A DNA stretch of 64,000 nucleotides, taken from positions 1,146,835 to 1,210,834 of the forward strand of contig VWZX01002526.1 in the NCBI GenBank assembly GCA_013399015.1, read 5' to 3'. The DNA is from Galbula dea (Eukaryota; Chordata; Aves; Piciformes; Galbulidae). Each line of letters begins with the position of its first letter. Positions within the stretch are counted from its first letter, which is position 1. The notes beneath the pieces were generated by a model that did not search any database, had not been told where the DNA came from, and worked only from the letters and a program-made list of their open reading frames with translations. Both the position numbers and the translations under genes were made by a program. Below are positions 12,078 to 24,450 of the stretch, in pieces.

Positions 12078-15000
12078 AACTGTGAAACAAAGGCATGTAG
12101 CACTCAACAACTCACAAATGGAGTTTTTTTACCTGGTCTCACACATTTTTTTTCTCTGAAATTCCTGAAGAGAAGTTTTTAACCTTAATTAAAGCCTTTC
12201 TTTTCTGCTGCAAAGCATGATCAGCTCCAAATAATTTGCCTTGCCACAATGCTGCCAGCAAAATGCAGAAAGAAAAGGATTTCCTTACAGGAAATATCAT
12301 CAGTACTTGTGTATCCCTCAGAGAAATAAAGTGAATAACAGAAAGAAGTCTTGACAAGCAAGAGGGGGACAGCCACTTCTCCTGTCCAAGATGTCCATGC
12401 AACCAGCAAGTGTCACTCTTCCTTATCTCTGTTAGAGAAAGATGCAGTCAAACACACTGGAAAGGCTCTTCAGTGATGTGCACAGTCACATGGGATGAAT
12501 CCTGCCATGAACTGTTCAATGACTTTGCCTGGTAAATTGGTTTTTTCCACACAACAGGAAGGGAAACACCATAGAAAAAAAAAACCTGAGCCCCTCCAGC
12601 CTGCAAAACTGCCTAAAAAATAGCTCCTTATTAAATGAAGCATGTCCCCCTAAACACTGTAAGCCACCTCTTGGACTATTTAGAGTCTCTGCCTATAATG
12701 TAAAAACCTGCAGAGAAACCATTCTCATGTCACTTCAGACAGAAATGTTCCTTCTTGAGTCTTAACTTAAAAATGCAGATTAAAAAGCCTCCTCCTCACA
12801 CCACTTGTTAAACAATGAGATCCTATCACCAGTACCTCATTCCCATTTAACTTCATATGTGGCTGAGCAAGCATATAGTGGAATAAAGTCTCTTTGTAAC
12901 ACTTTCACCACTGCCTCACTTCTTTCACTTGTGACTAGGATTGCTCAAGAGAAGCTCTCACTGAGTTTTTAGTGCTATTTGTGCCTCCAGATTTGGTCTC
13001 AGCAATTTCTACAATTAGCCATTTATTTTCAATCTGCTTTCCCTGCTTAGTAAGCAAAGCAGCTCTCCCCTTCCTCACTCTTTACCTTTCTAGATTTTAT
13101 TAATAGGGTTTTTTTCAGGGGAGGTTGCCTTATCCTCAGTTAGCTTCCTTCACTTGGTCAGGAATATCATTTTGTAAACCCCAGTGGACCAGATCTCCAG
13201 TGACTGTGAATGAGTCTGGAGAGCCCAGACTGCAGAGTCTGGTAGATGCTTAAGGTACTGTCTCATTAGCTAAACACTGGCCCCTGGTAACACCTGAGAC
13301 AGCCTTAGGTGCCCAGTGCATGCATGAGGATCACATAGATATGACACAGAGCCTGTGAAAGACCTACATCATGATGGATTAGCTGATAGAGACCTGTTGG
13401 GTAACTACACAACACTTCCAAGGGCAATAATGTCTATTTTTAGGCAACAGAATTCCATCTCAAAGCCAAGAACATGAAATCATCCTTGCCAACTAACACA
13501 TGCAAATATATGTATTGATTGTGAGTAATCATCTGATCACAGAACACAACTAGACATGGCTTCAGCATAAGATGCTTGGGCAGTGGGAGGAGAAGAGCTT
13601 CCTGATGTCCTGCAGGATTTTGATATCACCTCTGGTACTCCATAATTTTCTGAGATACAGTCCTGGCACAGAGGCACAACAGAAAGAAAGAAAGAAAACC
13701 TCCTGCCCTGTGAAGGCTTAAATTCTCAGTAGATGCATGACATTTTTACAAGAAAGTGACTTGCAGAGCCAAACCATGAGCTGGTTCTATGTTTATCAGC
13801 CTTCACCCTCTCTTTATCAGCTTCAGGCTGATTTATCAGTACCTTTCCCAGGCTTTTGTTCTGAATTGTCCTGCTTCCTCCTCTTCTGGATAGAGAGGAA
13901 AACTCACCTCCTAAGGCTAAAGCTAACCTCTGCCAATTAAAACTGATTATTATAAAGAAAGCCACTGGACAGATAAGCTAATATATTTTTAATTCATTTC
14001 TGTCCACTTCCATTAATTGATCTAAGTATAGCACTGTACTGCCTGTATGCATGGAGAGAAGTATGAAATCACTGGGAGCTGCAGCACTGCTAGCATTCTT
14101 GTCACTGTATGGAGATAGCAGCTACTGGTTATTACTTGATTCTTGGCACTGTTCTTTCTGATTAACTTCAATATCACAAATTCAGAAACACTGAAAGCAA
14201 GTAACTGCATCCCCAAAGGCCTTGGGTTCAAACTGTCTTTAGGCTGATTAGATATTCATGAAAGTGGTGCCAGACTGGTTTATACTCCTCAAAATCATTT
14301 GAACTCAATTTACAGAGCGTGGATATGTGAGAGAAAAAAGATTAGTCCAATCTTATACCACTTAGTAACAGAAAAGATTTGAGAGAGCAGAGTGTTGGCA
14401 GTTAATTTGTCTTAGTTTTGAAATACCTATATGTAAGGTACTCCTCCAAAGAAGTGCCAGGAGGTGAGCAGAAGGGCAGGAAGGAACACAGAAGGCAGAG
14501 GGGAATGGGGAATGCCCTTGCAGGAGGCAGTAGCCCTCCTCCAGTAATACAGAATATACCTGCTATGGATATGTGTTTAATAGAAACTCTTGACCTTTGA
14601 TGCAAAAGGGAAATTTCAATAGAAACCACAGTTCTTCACAGGCCTTAAACCTGCAGCCAGAAGCATTGAAATGCAAAGAAAGTTTAGGAGACTTCCTTGG
14701 CAGGGAAATTTCATTGTCAGCCTTTCATGATCTCAGGTGACATATCAGGGCATTAGTAACAGCCAGAGTCAATGATCTTTCCTTGTACTGATTACCAGTG
14801 TGATTCCCACACTGTGTGTATGTAAGAGAAAAATTCCTAAGATCAGCCTTTATGTACTACAACAGCTAAATGGCTTAACAAGAAATACTCAGGATTGGAA
14901 AGAAACTTTTCTCCTAGGAATGACATGGAAAATGGGCAGTCAGAAAACCAGCCACCACCAGAAACATGGTGGGCAGTCAGGACAGGTCATGGATCTGATG

Positions 15001-16494
15001 CACTAGAACAGTCATACTGAGAACTATGCAAAAAACTAGATTGAATGCATCTTTTTATGCAATAAACTCCAGACCTGGCAACTTCCTACCCTCAATTAAT
15101 ATGAACTGCACTGCTTTTCAAATATCTTCTTCTTCAAGAGCTATTTATAATGTGCAATTTGAGGAGACAGAGAAAGAGAGCAAAAGAAAGAGTGAAAGGA
15201 GAAGTGAAAAGTAGGGAAGCCAGTTGCAAATGAATCATTCCCCAGGAATGTTTTGACAGGCTGTCAGCAGAGATCTGATAAAGACATCCAGTTAAAATAC
15301 TCCACTATGGTTCCAGGTGAAGGAAGATTGACGTTCTGATGGCATGCACAAGGAAAACTCCACTCAGGAGAGGTTTAATCTCTGTGGGAAGCTTTCAGAT
15401 AGCCCAAATGATTTGAAAGTCATTCTACCTTTTGGCAAGTAATGAACATACCAAATAACTATGCAGAAAAAGAAGAAAGAAAAACCTACTTGGAAAAATA
15501 ATCTCTCCTGCTAGCATGTTGTGCTTAATGAAATGTTTCTTCCAGTACTCTTTGGTTTGCATTCCTAGGTGGCACCTCTGCATCCTCCAGAGCTGGAGCT
15601 GCTCATTGCCCATTGCTGCTGCCACAATTTCTCTTACCCCATCAACAGTAGAAAGATGTCATGTCTGGGTACATATCTCCTAATATCTCTTTTCTAGGCC
15701 TTTTGTGTCATTTGAGGGAGCTGGTTGGTCCCAGGCTGATGAAGCTATTTGTAGGAAGCTGAGTGGTCTGTGGGTGTGAATGAGTTAAACCAAGCAGGAG
15801 CAGCTGCTGTGAGGTCCACTTTAAAAGCTAAAATCCATCCAGACTTCATGTTTCTGGGGCTAGCAGCAGCTGTCTTACTTTGTTAATCACTTGAGTGTAA
15901 TCTGTCACATCCCCAGCCTGCAAAGAGTGGAGGTGCACGGATATAACAGGCTGGTATTAAACAACAGCACCTTCTACATTAACCAGGTGATGAAAAAAGA
16001 AATACAATCACAAAATAGCCATCCTAACACCAAAGTTTACATTAAATAAGGAAAAGCTTCAGGGAAGGAATAAAGCTTTTTAAGCAGTCTTTATATCTGT
16101 CCATCTTACCTAAACATTAACCAGCCCTGGATAAACACTGAAGGAAATTAGACCAGATAATCTTAACAGCTCCCTTAAGCCATGTATATCTATAAACCAG
16201 TTACTAAACCTTCCAATTAGAAGCAGCCCAGCACTTCCCATAAAACCCTCCTGATACAGAGCCTACATTGTCCTCTGCTTTACTCCTAAGTGAATATTAA
16301 TGATGGTCCCTTGACTTGTTTCTTCCCTGCCTTAACTCTTTACACTGCAGATATTTGCACAGTTATTGCATTCTTCCTTATCTGGCATTTCAACTGCATA
16401 CCACTGCAGGATAACAAATCAACCTTTTACCAGTATATAAGTAGCAAAAAACCCTAACAAAGAGATTGTTGTCATCTGCTGTTGATTTTTTGCC
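12078..16494. other. Unique non-coding sequence
   Basis: A 4.4-kb stretch with no gene or interspersed repeat that I can recognise. One short (GAAA)n tract lies at 13681-13697. Frames are at most 87 codons and overlap on opposite strands. Confidence 0.5.
13681..13697. repeat. Short (AGAA)n microsatellite
   Basis: About four AGAA units followed by an A-run. Confidence 0.75.
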
Positions 16495-16555
16495 TTAGAA
16501 TCATAGAATCATCACAGTTGGAAAGGACCTTCAGGATCATCAATTCCAACTGATA
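16495..16555 (-). mobile_element. CR1: CR1 LINE, very short 3' tail
   Basis: TTAGAATCATAGAATCATCA, then CAGTTGGAAAGGACCTTCAG and GATCATCAATTCCAACTGAT. Two octamer units are still visible at the left (3') end. Only about 60 bases are recognisable. The 3' end closely resembles that of the copy at 28714, likely the same subfamily. Confidence 0.88.
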
Positions 16556-18097
16556 AAGGCAAAGCTATTACAGAGCAAACCAGATTCCTGTACCCCTGTA
16601 AACTCAGCAGGAACAAGCTGGAGCACTGTCTTCTACTGCTCCAGCCTGATTCCTTGTAGACTAGGCTACAGGTATAGTTTTGCCTTGGATAGCAGTGTAT
16701 ACTGTTGGAGGTATAGCACTTGCATTCTATGTGTTACTATGTGTTATTCCAGGGTATGTTATGACCTCTGGAGAAGTCAGTTCACCTACTAAGTTCTCTG
16801 AGAAGAGACTGAAACATTGAAGAACAACTTTCAGTCAAGATCAGAGTAGCCAGTTTTCTTTCTGTAACTATTTTATTTCTTCTAACCAAACATATGGAGA
16901 ACAGATTCAACTAGGTTCTTGGTTTTTCTCTTGTCTTTTTCAGTGAAAAGAAACAAAGACAAGCTTTTGGAATGGAAGTAGGTGTTAAACTTGGTGGCTA
17001 GAGGTTTCTGTCCAAAAACTCTTTGTCTAATCCCATTAGGAAGAGGAGGTCACCTTTCTGCCAGAACTGCAGAACTGGAAGTGCAGAAAAAGCCTTGAAT
17101 CCTCAGCATTTCTGCATAGGTTATCTGAAGTTTTTCTATTCCAATTTCTGGTACTTTAAACTAACTGCTTCAGGGAAATGCCAAACTGCCATGGACAATA
17201 AAGATCTATCACTCCATAAAAAGAGGAAAGAATCTCCAGTTGCCACCCTGATGGCATTGATCTATTACAAGCCTAAGCCACATCTGACCCCTACACATGG
17301 CTGCCTCAGATACTCTACAGCATCTCAAGCAGTCTTGGACACCTATATTCAGACACGACAGTTGCTGAAGCTTATTGTCAACATCAGAAATATACAGCCA
17401 GGATTTGTCTTACCTCAAGGATACTGGATTACACAGAGCAGCATCTAAGCAACTGACAGGAGGTGCAGAGATTTTCCACCTAAACAGAGGTGCAGTGATT
17501 GATTGAACCACAACTGCAACAAAACTTCAGACCATCACTCACATTGTTAACAACTGTATAATGCACGTTTATGCAGGACACATAAAAGAAATTCATCAGG
17601 CCTCCCTTGACTCTGCTGAATGGTTCAGCAACCTTGAGCTGAATTTACAATCTGTCACTGCCTTTCAAAATGCCATACATGAGATAGGAGGACAAAGCCA
17701 GGGGAACTGAAGTGTCTAGAAAGGAGAAAAACAAAGCAACCACCCAAACTTGATCACATTGCAGCCTTTGTTCTCATTGAATACTTGGTTCATTCTCCAC
17801 ACTTGACTTGGTCTAACTTAAAGGAAAATGTTCATAATATGAAATGACTCTCAGGCCAGTTGAGACAGCTTGATAGATACAGAACTGTCAAGTGAAAAAG
17901 TAGACTAGAGCATGCTTTAGTGTTCTTCCCTTGATGAGTCCAACAAAATGAATTGAAAGTGGTGCCAGACTGCAGCTACACAGAACAGCACACAGTTTAG
18001 GCTTCAAATTACAACTGGATGTTTTACCCTGCTACAAATTTCCTATCTCATTCTCTACAGTTGGCCTCATTCCTGTATTTTCTTCTACTCACCTTAC
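16556..18097. other. Unique non-coding sequence with a 141-codon chance frame
   Basis: A plus-strand frame at 17023-17448 is 141 codons long, but its translation has no recognisable domain, signal or repeat, and no homologue that I can name. A frame of this length is expected by chance in 64 kb of AT-rich DNA. Confidence 0.45.
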
Positions 18098-18375
18098 AAA
18101 AAAATCATTTTCACTTGCTCCTTATGTCTAAGCTAAGTCTACCTTCTTTCAGCTTAAAACCACTACCCTTTGTCCTATCACTTCACTCCCTGGTCAAGAG
18201 TGCCTCCTCACATTTCCTGTAGTCCTCCTTTAAGTACTGAAAAGCTGCTATAAGGTCTCCTTGCAGCCTTCTCCAGGCTGAACAACCCCAATTCTCTCAG
18301 CCTGTCCACATAAGGGAGATGCTCCAGCCCTCTGATTAACTTCATGGCCTCCTCTGGACCCACTCAAGCTCTTTA
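18098..18375 (-). mobile_element. CR1: CR1 LINE, ORF2-region fragment lacking the 3' end
   Basis: Contains antisense CR1 blocks: ACTACCCTTTGTCCTATCAC, GCTGCTATAAGGTCTCCTTG, CTTCTCCAGGCTGAACAACC and GATGCTCCAGCCCTCTGATT. These are in the order expected of the ORF2 C-terminal region. No octamer tail is present at the left, where the 3' end should be. Reverse transcription starts at the 3' end, so a missing tail implies later deletion or decay. No intact frame remains. Confidence 0.9.
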
Positions 18376-18419
18376 CTGTTCAGGCAAAGGGCAGAGGGAG
18401 AAGAGCTGTGTACAGATCC

Positions 18420-18512
18420 ACTTGCCATATGATTTTTCTCAAGGATTCAAACCCAGATTTCTCACCAGTCAGGTGAATGTTATGACCACCAGGTGAATGT
18501 GTTAAGGCTTCT
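18420..18512 (-). mobile_element. Ancient tRNA-derived SINE relic (MIR/CORE-like)
   Basis: On the minus strand the sequence reads GGTGGTCATAACATTCACCT, then GTGAGAAATCTGGGTTTGAATCC. The second part matches a Pol III B box (GGTTCGAATCC) at 10 of 11 positions, and the first resembles a decayed A box at about the right distance. It cannot be a working tRNA, because no acceptor stem can be drawn. The family (MIR, AmnSINE or another tRNA SINE) is uncertain. Confidence 0.4.
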
Positions 18513-20309
18513 CCAGCCACCACTTCTGCAATGCTCTGGCTAGAAAAATATACAATTATGATCTGGATTGAGGGAGAATAACACTGGTCTTAGTTCACTT
18601 TCTGAGGCATTAGACCTGCTTTCCTCTTTTTTTCTGTCTCACTTTCATCCACCACTGCTCATCTCTTCATCTATCACAGCATGTTGAGAAACAAACCTCA
18701 AAAGCAGAGGAGACAAAAGTTGTTCTGCTCTAATCTGATCACAGAGCCAGTCTCAGCAGGGTAAGGGTGTTGCCCAGCCAAGGGACAGAAGGTCTTCCTT
18801 ACTGGATGAAATTTGTCCATGAAGTTTCTTCTTTCCTTCTGGATTCCTTTGCACATATTGAAAACCAAGCTGGCAGCTAGCAGAGAAGATGCTAGCTGAC
18901 AGAAACACATCAAAACATGTTAAAAATTCCACCCAGCTTTCTCCATTTGTACATCTAATAATCACTTTCTCCAGTCCAGAGGAGCTGGTAAATAAATCAT
19001 TAACACACACTAGTTCTAACACCTCTCCTGTGAAAACCAAAATTAAACAGAAATAACAAAAACTCAGAAAACATGAAGATCTGTCAACACAAGTTTGCCT
19101 TTGTACTTATTTTCTATCTCATTTTTGGCTACCAAGGAAATACTAGGAACAGGTAAATGATGGATAGAGTTTGACCAAAGCAGCTTTACCTATTTAAATG
19201 TGTAGATGATAGCAGTGAACCACTCACTGGAACAGTCCCAAAAGAGAAATGTCATGAGTCTTGTACTAATTTAAAATTACAAATTACTTGTAGCTGGTTA
19301 CATACCCAATTTAATCACAAGAGGCTAAAACTGAGCACAAATTGCTGGAGCTATCTACAGCTGTACTCAGGATCATCAGTCAAAACCACATTTCACAGCT
19401 GCTCGTTGTTTACTTAACACAATCTCTTATTGACCATCTCACATTGCCACTGTGTGTTTGCTCTTCATTTACACAACAGAACTACTTTGGAATGATATGT
19501 GCACATGTACACACACATATCCCCAGAAAACAAATCCATTTCCTTTTTGTCTTCCATAGGTAATCACACTTGTGGTCTCACCTTTACCTAATCCAAGGGA
19601 TCAGGTCTGAGATCAAGATCTTGTCAGAAAAGTCTCATTGTTAGATGAATGCTGATGTGCTTCTCTGTGGAGGAGCAAGTTTATGCAGACTCCCTTTCTG
19701 AGTCTGATTTTCAAATAGCTAGACTTATTGGAAGATTCATTGTGGAAATTAGGAATCCTAATATCCTTTATCAACTCAGCCTCACCTAAGAGTTGTCATC
19801 TATCATTGTTTCTGTTGTTTATAGACAATATCAAGCTTGGAAGATTAGGAAATACAGGAGCAGGATTAATGGAGAGGCTAGAATTCAACTAATGCTGATG
19901 TAGAGAAATTTCCTGGTTACAATTGGGAAGTGGCCACATCACTGCTCCCCTTTCCTTATTCATATATGTATTTATCTCTGGACTCAGAAATAATGCCCAG
20001 AAATGAAGCAGTTGATATTAAGTGAATGTAAGACCCTGGTGTCAACAGATCTGCATAGGATTTCAGGGGAATAATAGCCTGCAATCCATAGATACATACT
20101 GGGAGGTGATTTCATTTCCACATCTAGCCAGATGCATAATTTAACACTGTGCAGAGAAAGACTCAGGTCTGAGAGATGGAAAAATTACCATTAGAAGTGT
20201 AAAGGACATCAAATACTTCTAGCTTATAAAAAATAGGCATCAAAAGTGTTTTGATTAGAGAAAATAAGAAAATTCATTCAGGGGAAACAGTAAATGCAAT
20301 AGGGCTCTT
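18513..20309. other. Unique non-coding sequence, nothing recognised
   Basis: Frames of 71-95 codons without recognisable content. No repeats or structural features noted. Confidence 0.5.
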
Positions 20310-20490
20310 CAGTTTGGAGAAGTAACTGAGATCAAAGCCCAGTGGCTGGAAGTTAAATCCACATCACTTCTTATTAGAAGTTAGTCATCATTTTTTTTGT
20401 AAGGCTGAAGATGACTAGACTGCAGCAAATTCCCTGCAGGAAATGATGGATTTTCCATTTGTCACATCAAACTTTGATGCCACTTTAGTC
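20310..20490 (+). mobile_element. CR1: Ancient CR1-L-like LINE fragment
   Basis: The phrase AAAGCCCAGTGGCTGGAAGT, followed after an eroded stretch by GAAATGATGGATTTTCCATT, follows the order of blocks in old amniote CR1-L elements ('...ccagtggctggaagttgaa...', '...gtggtggattctccat...'). Divergence is far higher than for the tailed avian CR1 copies, so it predates them. Boundaries are approximate. Confidence 0.5.
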
Positions 20491-23149
20491 AAACACAGAT
20501 AAGTGGAGTCAATATAGGGCTATCTGGGTGAATTCTAATGGTAAAATAGTCATTGTTAGTGGATTAAGCTGAACTTGCTACATTATAATAATGAAATTCA
20601 GTGGAAATTCTTCCTAGTTTCAAGAGTGAATGCTAACTTTCTTCTTTGCAGGCAATATCTCAAAATACAGTTGTAAGAAGTTTACATATTATTTGTGTGT
20701 GGGCAGAGAGTATTGCTTTCTATAATGAAAAGTCAGCTTTTTACATGAGGAAGAAAAACAGGTTTCTGACAACTGGTTTTTGGTTTGTACTGACTATTCA
20801 AAAGCAGGATGTTGTTCACTACCCCAGTGCCACACCACAGTCCCTTTTCCCCTAGAACAAAGGCACCCAGTGACCACCCTAACACAGGGCAAGTAAGTCA
20901 TCCACAAGGCAAGCTCCCCAGTAATTTTTTGGTCTTGTGATTTATCAATTGAAGTGGCTTGTCTTCCCTTTGTGGCTCATTTTTAGTCATCCAGCTCACT
21001 CAGACTCTCTAACTTGACCTTCTTAAGATTTCTCACCCCTGCAGTAAGGGTACAGGAACATCATTTTCCCATGGCTCATAGGAGAGAGCTGAAGAAGGAG
21101 AAAACTGCAGGTGAGGCATATATCTGTCAGATGGCAGCAGTGAATGTTTATACATCTTTATGAATTTAGAATACCCATTTCTTGTTCCATTAGAGAGTGA
21201 CAATTTAAAGATTTCTGGATTACAACAAGACCAGTGATGTGTATCTGGACCCTGCTGACACACAGCTCCTATTACATGCTGGTTGGCTGTGCATAAAAAA
21301 TTAACTGCTCAGTGCCAGCACTTTCTGCAACAGCTGCTGAAGGAAAATCAGTGATGGGTAAAGGACTTCTGATGATTTTCATCAGAGACTTTAGAGACAG
21401 AAAGTACCCTGATTTCTTCAATGACACAGTGTATTTCTTTGTTCTTGTTATGCAAATAGAGTATCATTAGAGCTCAACAAAATCCGATAAGAATACACAT
21501 CTCTTTTCCAGTAAGAACATCTGAGCTACTTCAGCAAAGCTTTTCCAGATATCTTTAATATGAACAGAATCCATTTTAGGCTTGCTTGGGCCAAAATATT
21601 CCCAGTTAATTTCTCCCAGGGGTAATAAATGGCAGATGTTCATGTCAAACAACTAAGAGATTTATAATGGGAAGTCTCAAAGGACAAAAATGAGGTAGTG
21701 GATTGCTGAATCCACTTAGAATAAATGGGAATGACTTATTTATTATGGGAACAGTAATGTCTGCATATCTATAACTGATACAAGTGAGCTGTAGAAGCAT
21801 TGCCTACATTTATACCAATAGGACAAAGATATGTATGTATCCATCATTACAACCAACATGAGAAATTGGTCCCTACTGTTGAAGTGTTTCCAAGTGCTCA
21901 ATAAGAACCAGTAAATACTTTCAGAAAAATTTGCTGAATGAGCTCTCTAACTCATTTTTTATAAAAACTTAGACTGGAGTTTAAAGCACCAGATGGACTG
22001 CAAGATGGAATAAATTAGGGGGAAGATCATTGTTAGCAAGGATTATAATAAACAGCATAAAGAAAGCTGCTGAGCAAAACAGAGTAGAAGAAAAAAAAAA
22101 TGTACAAATGACAACCCAGCAACTTGTTAAAGTGTCTTCTAGCTCAACTCAATTAGTTCAAGTTTCCTTGGAATGCATCTGTAATGTCAGTATTTTTGTC
22201 TCACTATAAGGAGAGAGCTCCTATATATATGTCTCCCTAGAAATTGGAGCTGAAACATGATCACCTGTGATTTACTTTGCAGTTTCTGACTGTCCTGCCA
22301 TGCTCATCTTGTTAGGAATATAAACTAGTAGGCATTCTGATGGACTCTGTTTCTGGAGTAGAGCTGAGAAGCAATCCTAAAACAAAAGACAAAGTTGCTT
22401 CTTTCCTTTCCCAAGTCATGTTTATTTTCATTTGCTTCAGAGAAAATATTTCTCAGATGATATATATTTGACAGTAACACTGCCAGAATATCTATCTCCA
22501 TAGCTGCTGTTGTAAGATCATTGGAAGAAGTTGCAATTACCCATAGCTGAGGAGGGAGATCAGGCAAAAAAACAATGGTGAGGCAAGGGATGAATGAGGT
22601 CTGCCTGGCTGAGTTGTCACCTAAATGGAGCAAGCCTGTAGCAAGAAAAAGAAAGATGCCTTTTGTACTGCCAGCTACACTGCCTGCTAGTGCAGGCATC
22701 CCTCTACCCAATTACAGTCCATAATGCAATTGACATTTCTCACAGATAAGAAAACATGACTTGGGTGCATTTTAAATAGGAAAAACTGGACAAAGTGGGT
22801 GACCTTCAAAGATTTTGGGGGTCTAATTCCTACTGATTTCAGGCTCAGATACCTCACACTCAATTTTAGGCATCTAATTGAGGCAGTTCAGCTAAAAGAG
22901 TAGCTGCAGTAGGTCCCCTTAATGGATAAGGGGTTACAGACACTAAATTCATTCATTTCAAATTAATTTCTCTTCAGTGATCAGAGAGAGCTGGAAGTGA
23001 TTGAATTAATTACAAGATTCCACTTAACACCTAACATCTAATATTATGTACTAAGGCCCTTAAGGAGGACTTGGAGCAAAACAACCAGCTGAAGTTAAAC
23101 CAGCAGTGAGGCAAGATCCCTCTATCCCTGACAAAGCCAGCATAATGTT
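20491..23149. other. Unique non-coding sequence
   Basis: No recognisable gene. The longest frame is 128 codons (22325-22711, minus) and has no known motif. A POU/SOX-like composite motif at 21445-21457 is listed separately. Confidence 0.5.
21445..21457 (+). promoter_or_regulatory. SOX-POU (octamer) composite motif candidate
   Basis: TTGTTATGCAAAT contains a SOX-type TTGT half-site followed directly by the POU octamer ATGCAAAT. The spacing and order are those of the SOX2-OCT4 composite element. Short motifs occur by chance, and the octamer alone appears at several other places in the window. Function is inference. Confidence 0.25.
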
Positions 23150-23545
23150 TACAGAGCCACAGAACATTCTGAGCTGGAAGGCACCCACAGGGATTATCAA
23201 GTCCAGCTCCTGGCCCTGTGCAGGACACCCAAAGAATCAAACCATGTGTTTAAGAGAGGTGCCCAAACACTTCTTGAACTGTCAGGTGTGGTGCTGTGAC
23301 CACTTCCCCAGATCCCAACCACCCTCACATAACCTGAACCTCCCCGACTCAACTTCACACCATTACCTCTAGTACTGTCACTATCCACTAGAGAGTGAAG
23401 AGATCAGTGCCTGCCTGCCCCCTCTGCTTCCCCTTGTGAGGATGTTGAAGATGGCAATGAGGTCTCCCCTCAGTCTCCTCTTCTCCAGGCAAAACAAACC
23501 AAGTGACCTAAACAAACCTGGCACAGCACATCTCCCAGCTATTGC
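23150..23545 (-). mobile_element. CR1: CR1 LINE, long 3' fragment with internal loss
   Basis: CACAGAACATTCTGAGCTGG is followed by ATCAAGTCCAGCTCCTGGCC, ACACCCAAAGAATCAAACCA and GCTGTGACCACTTCCCCAGA. It then jumps to AGAGATCAGTGCCTGCCTGC and GGTCTCCCCTCAGTCTCCTC. Block order matches the CR1-Y-type 3' region on the minus strand. The part encoding the HWNRLPREVV-type motif is shortened. The 3' end is at 23150 and the body fades by about 23545. Confidence 0.92.
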
Positions 23546-23604
23546 CAAAATGTAAGACAGAGGCTGACTTTCTTTTGCTACCCCTCTGAGGTGAGTTATT
23601 AGGA

Positions 23605-23732
23605 GTTATAAGGTTAGATGGGGCTCTGGGCAACCTGATCTAGTGGAAGGTGTCCCTGACAGGTAAGGGGGGGCTGGAACTAGATGATCCTTAAGGTCCC
23701 TTCCAACTCTGACAATCCTATGATTCTATAGG
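23605..23732 (+). mobile_element. CR1: CR1 LINE, 3' tail
   Basis: AGGTTAGATGGGGCTCTGGG, then CAACCTGATCTAGTGGAAGG, TAGATGATCCTTAAGGTCCC and ATCCTATGATTCTATAGG. This is a sense-strand CR1 3' end with two octamers. It sits about 60 bp right of the oppositely oriented CR1 ending near 23545, so the two copies are head to head with their 3' ends outward. Confidence 0.93.
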
Positions 23733-24450
23733 AGTGAAATATTCCACTGCCATATAATAGTTCACTGAACATGTTAATAGATGGGAGTCAGAGCTTCCTT
23801 CAGTTTTCAGACAGATACCTGCTTTCTATTTTTCCTCTGGTACCACTCTTTATTCCTACCTTCACTATATAGATGTCATGTAGAGCATTTACCTGACATG
23901 CCTGACTGCATTGGAAATGGCAAGACTGTCTCCACTGTGTTTCTCACAGACTTGCCTGAGATAGTCAAACAAATGTACATTAATTACATTTGGATTTGTC
24001 TACAAACTGCTGAGAAAAGATCTTTCTTCATTCTATACAAAGATCCTCCCCCACTGCTAGCAAACCTTTCCCATGGCCCATGCTATAGTGAGGAAAGGTG
24101 TTAATGACATGCTTCTGGCTGTGAAACACTATTACAGATTGTTTCCAGTAACCCCCATGGTCCAATTCCAATTGCTTATTTTTTTGCTCCCATTGTTTGA
24201 TGGATTTTCTAGTATTGAGATAGGTGGTGGGAGTATTCAGTCCAGCTGTGACAATCCTTTAGTGACCCTTCACAACTACTTTTAGAGTCTGTTCTTCTGA
24301 GATTCATGGAAAAGGGCTTCTGCTGGGGCAACTGATGGTAGGATTCCCTGACAACATCTTGCTCTCAGGCTCAAGTTTATTTATAAACTCACATATAAGT
24401 AAGCTGTCATCTTATCTAACACCTAGGAAGTCAGTTCACAGGCTCAGCTA
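23733..24450. other. Unique non-coding sequence between CR1 copies
   Basis: No repeat recognised. Frames of 107 and 70 codons overlap around 24.07-24.10 kb and show no known motif. Confidence 0.5.

Noticed and set aside
14216..14236. CCTTGGGTTCAAACTGTC as a B box or tRNA fragment
   Set aside because: The 11-base similarity is isolated, with no flanking tRNA or SINE structure.
17023..17448. 141-codon plus-strand frame as a possible gene
   Set aside because: No recognisable motif, no splice or promoter context, and composition like its surroundings.
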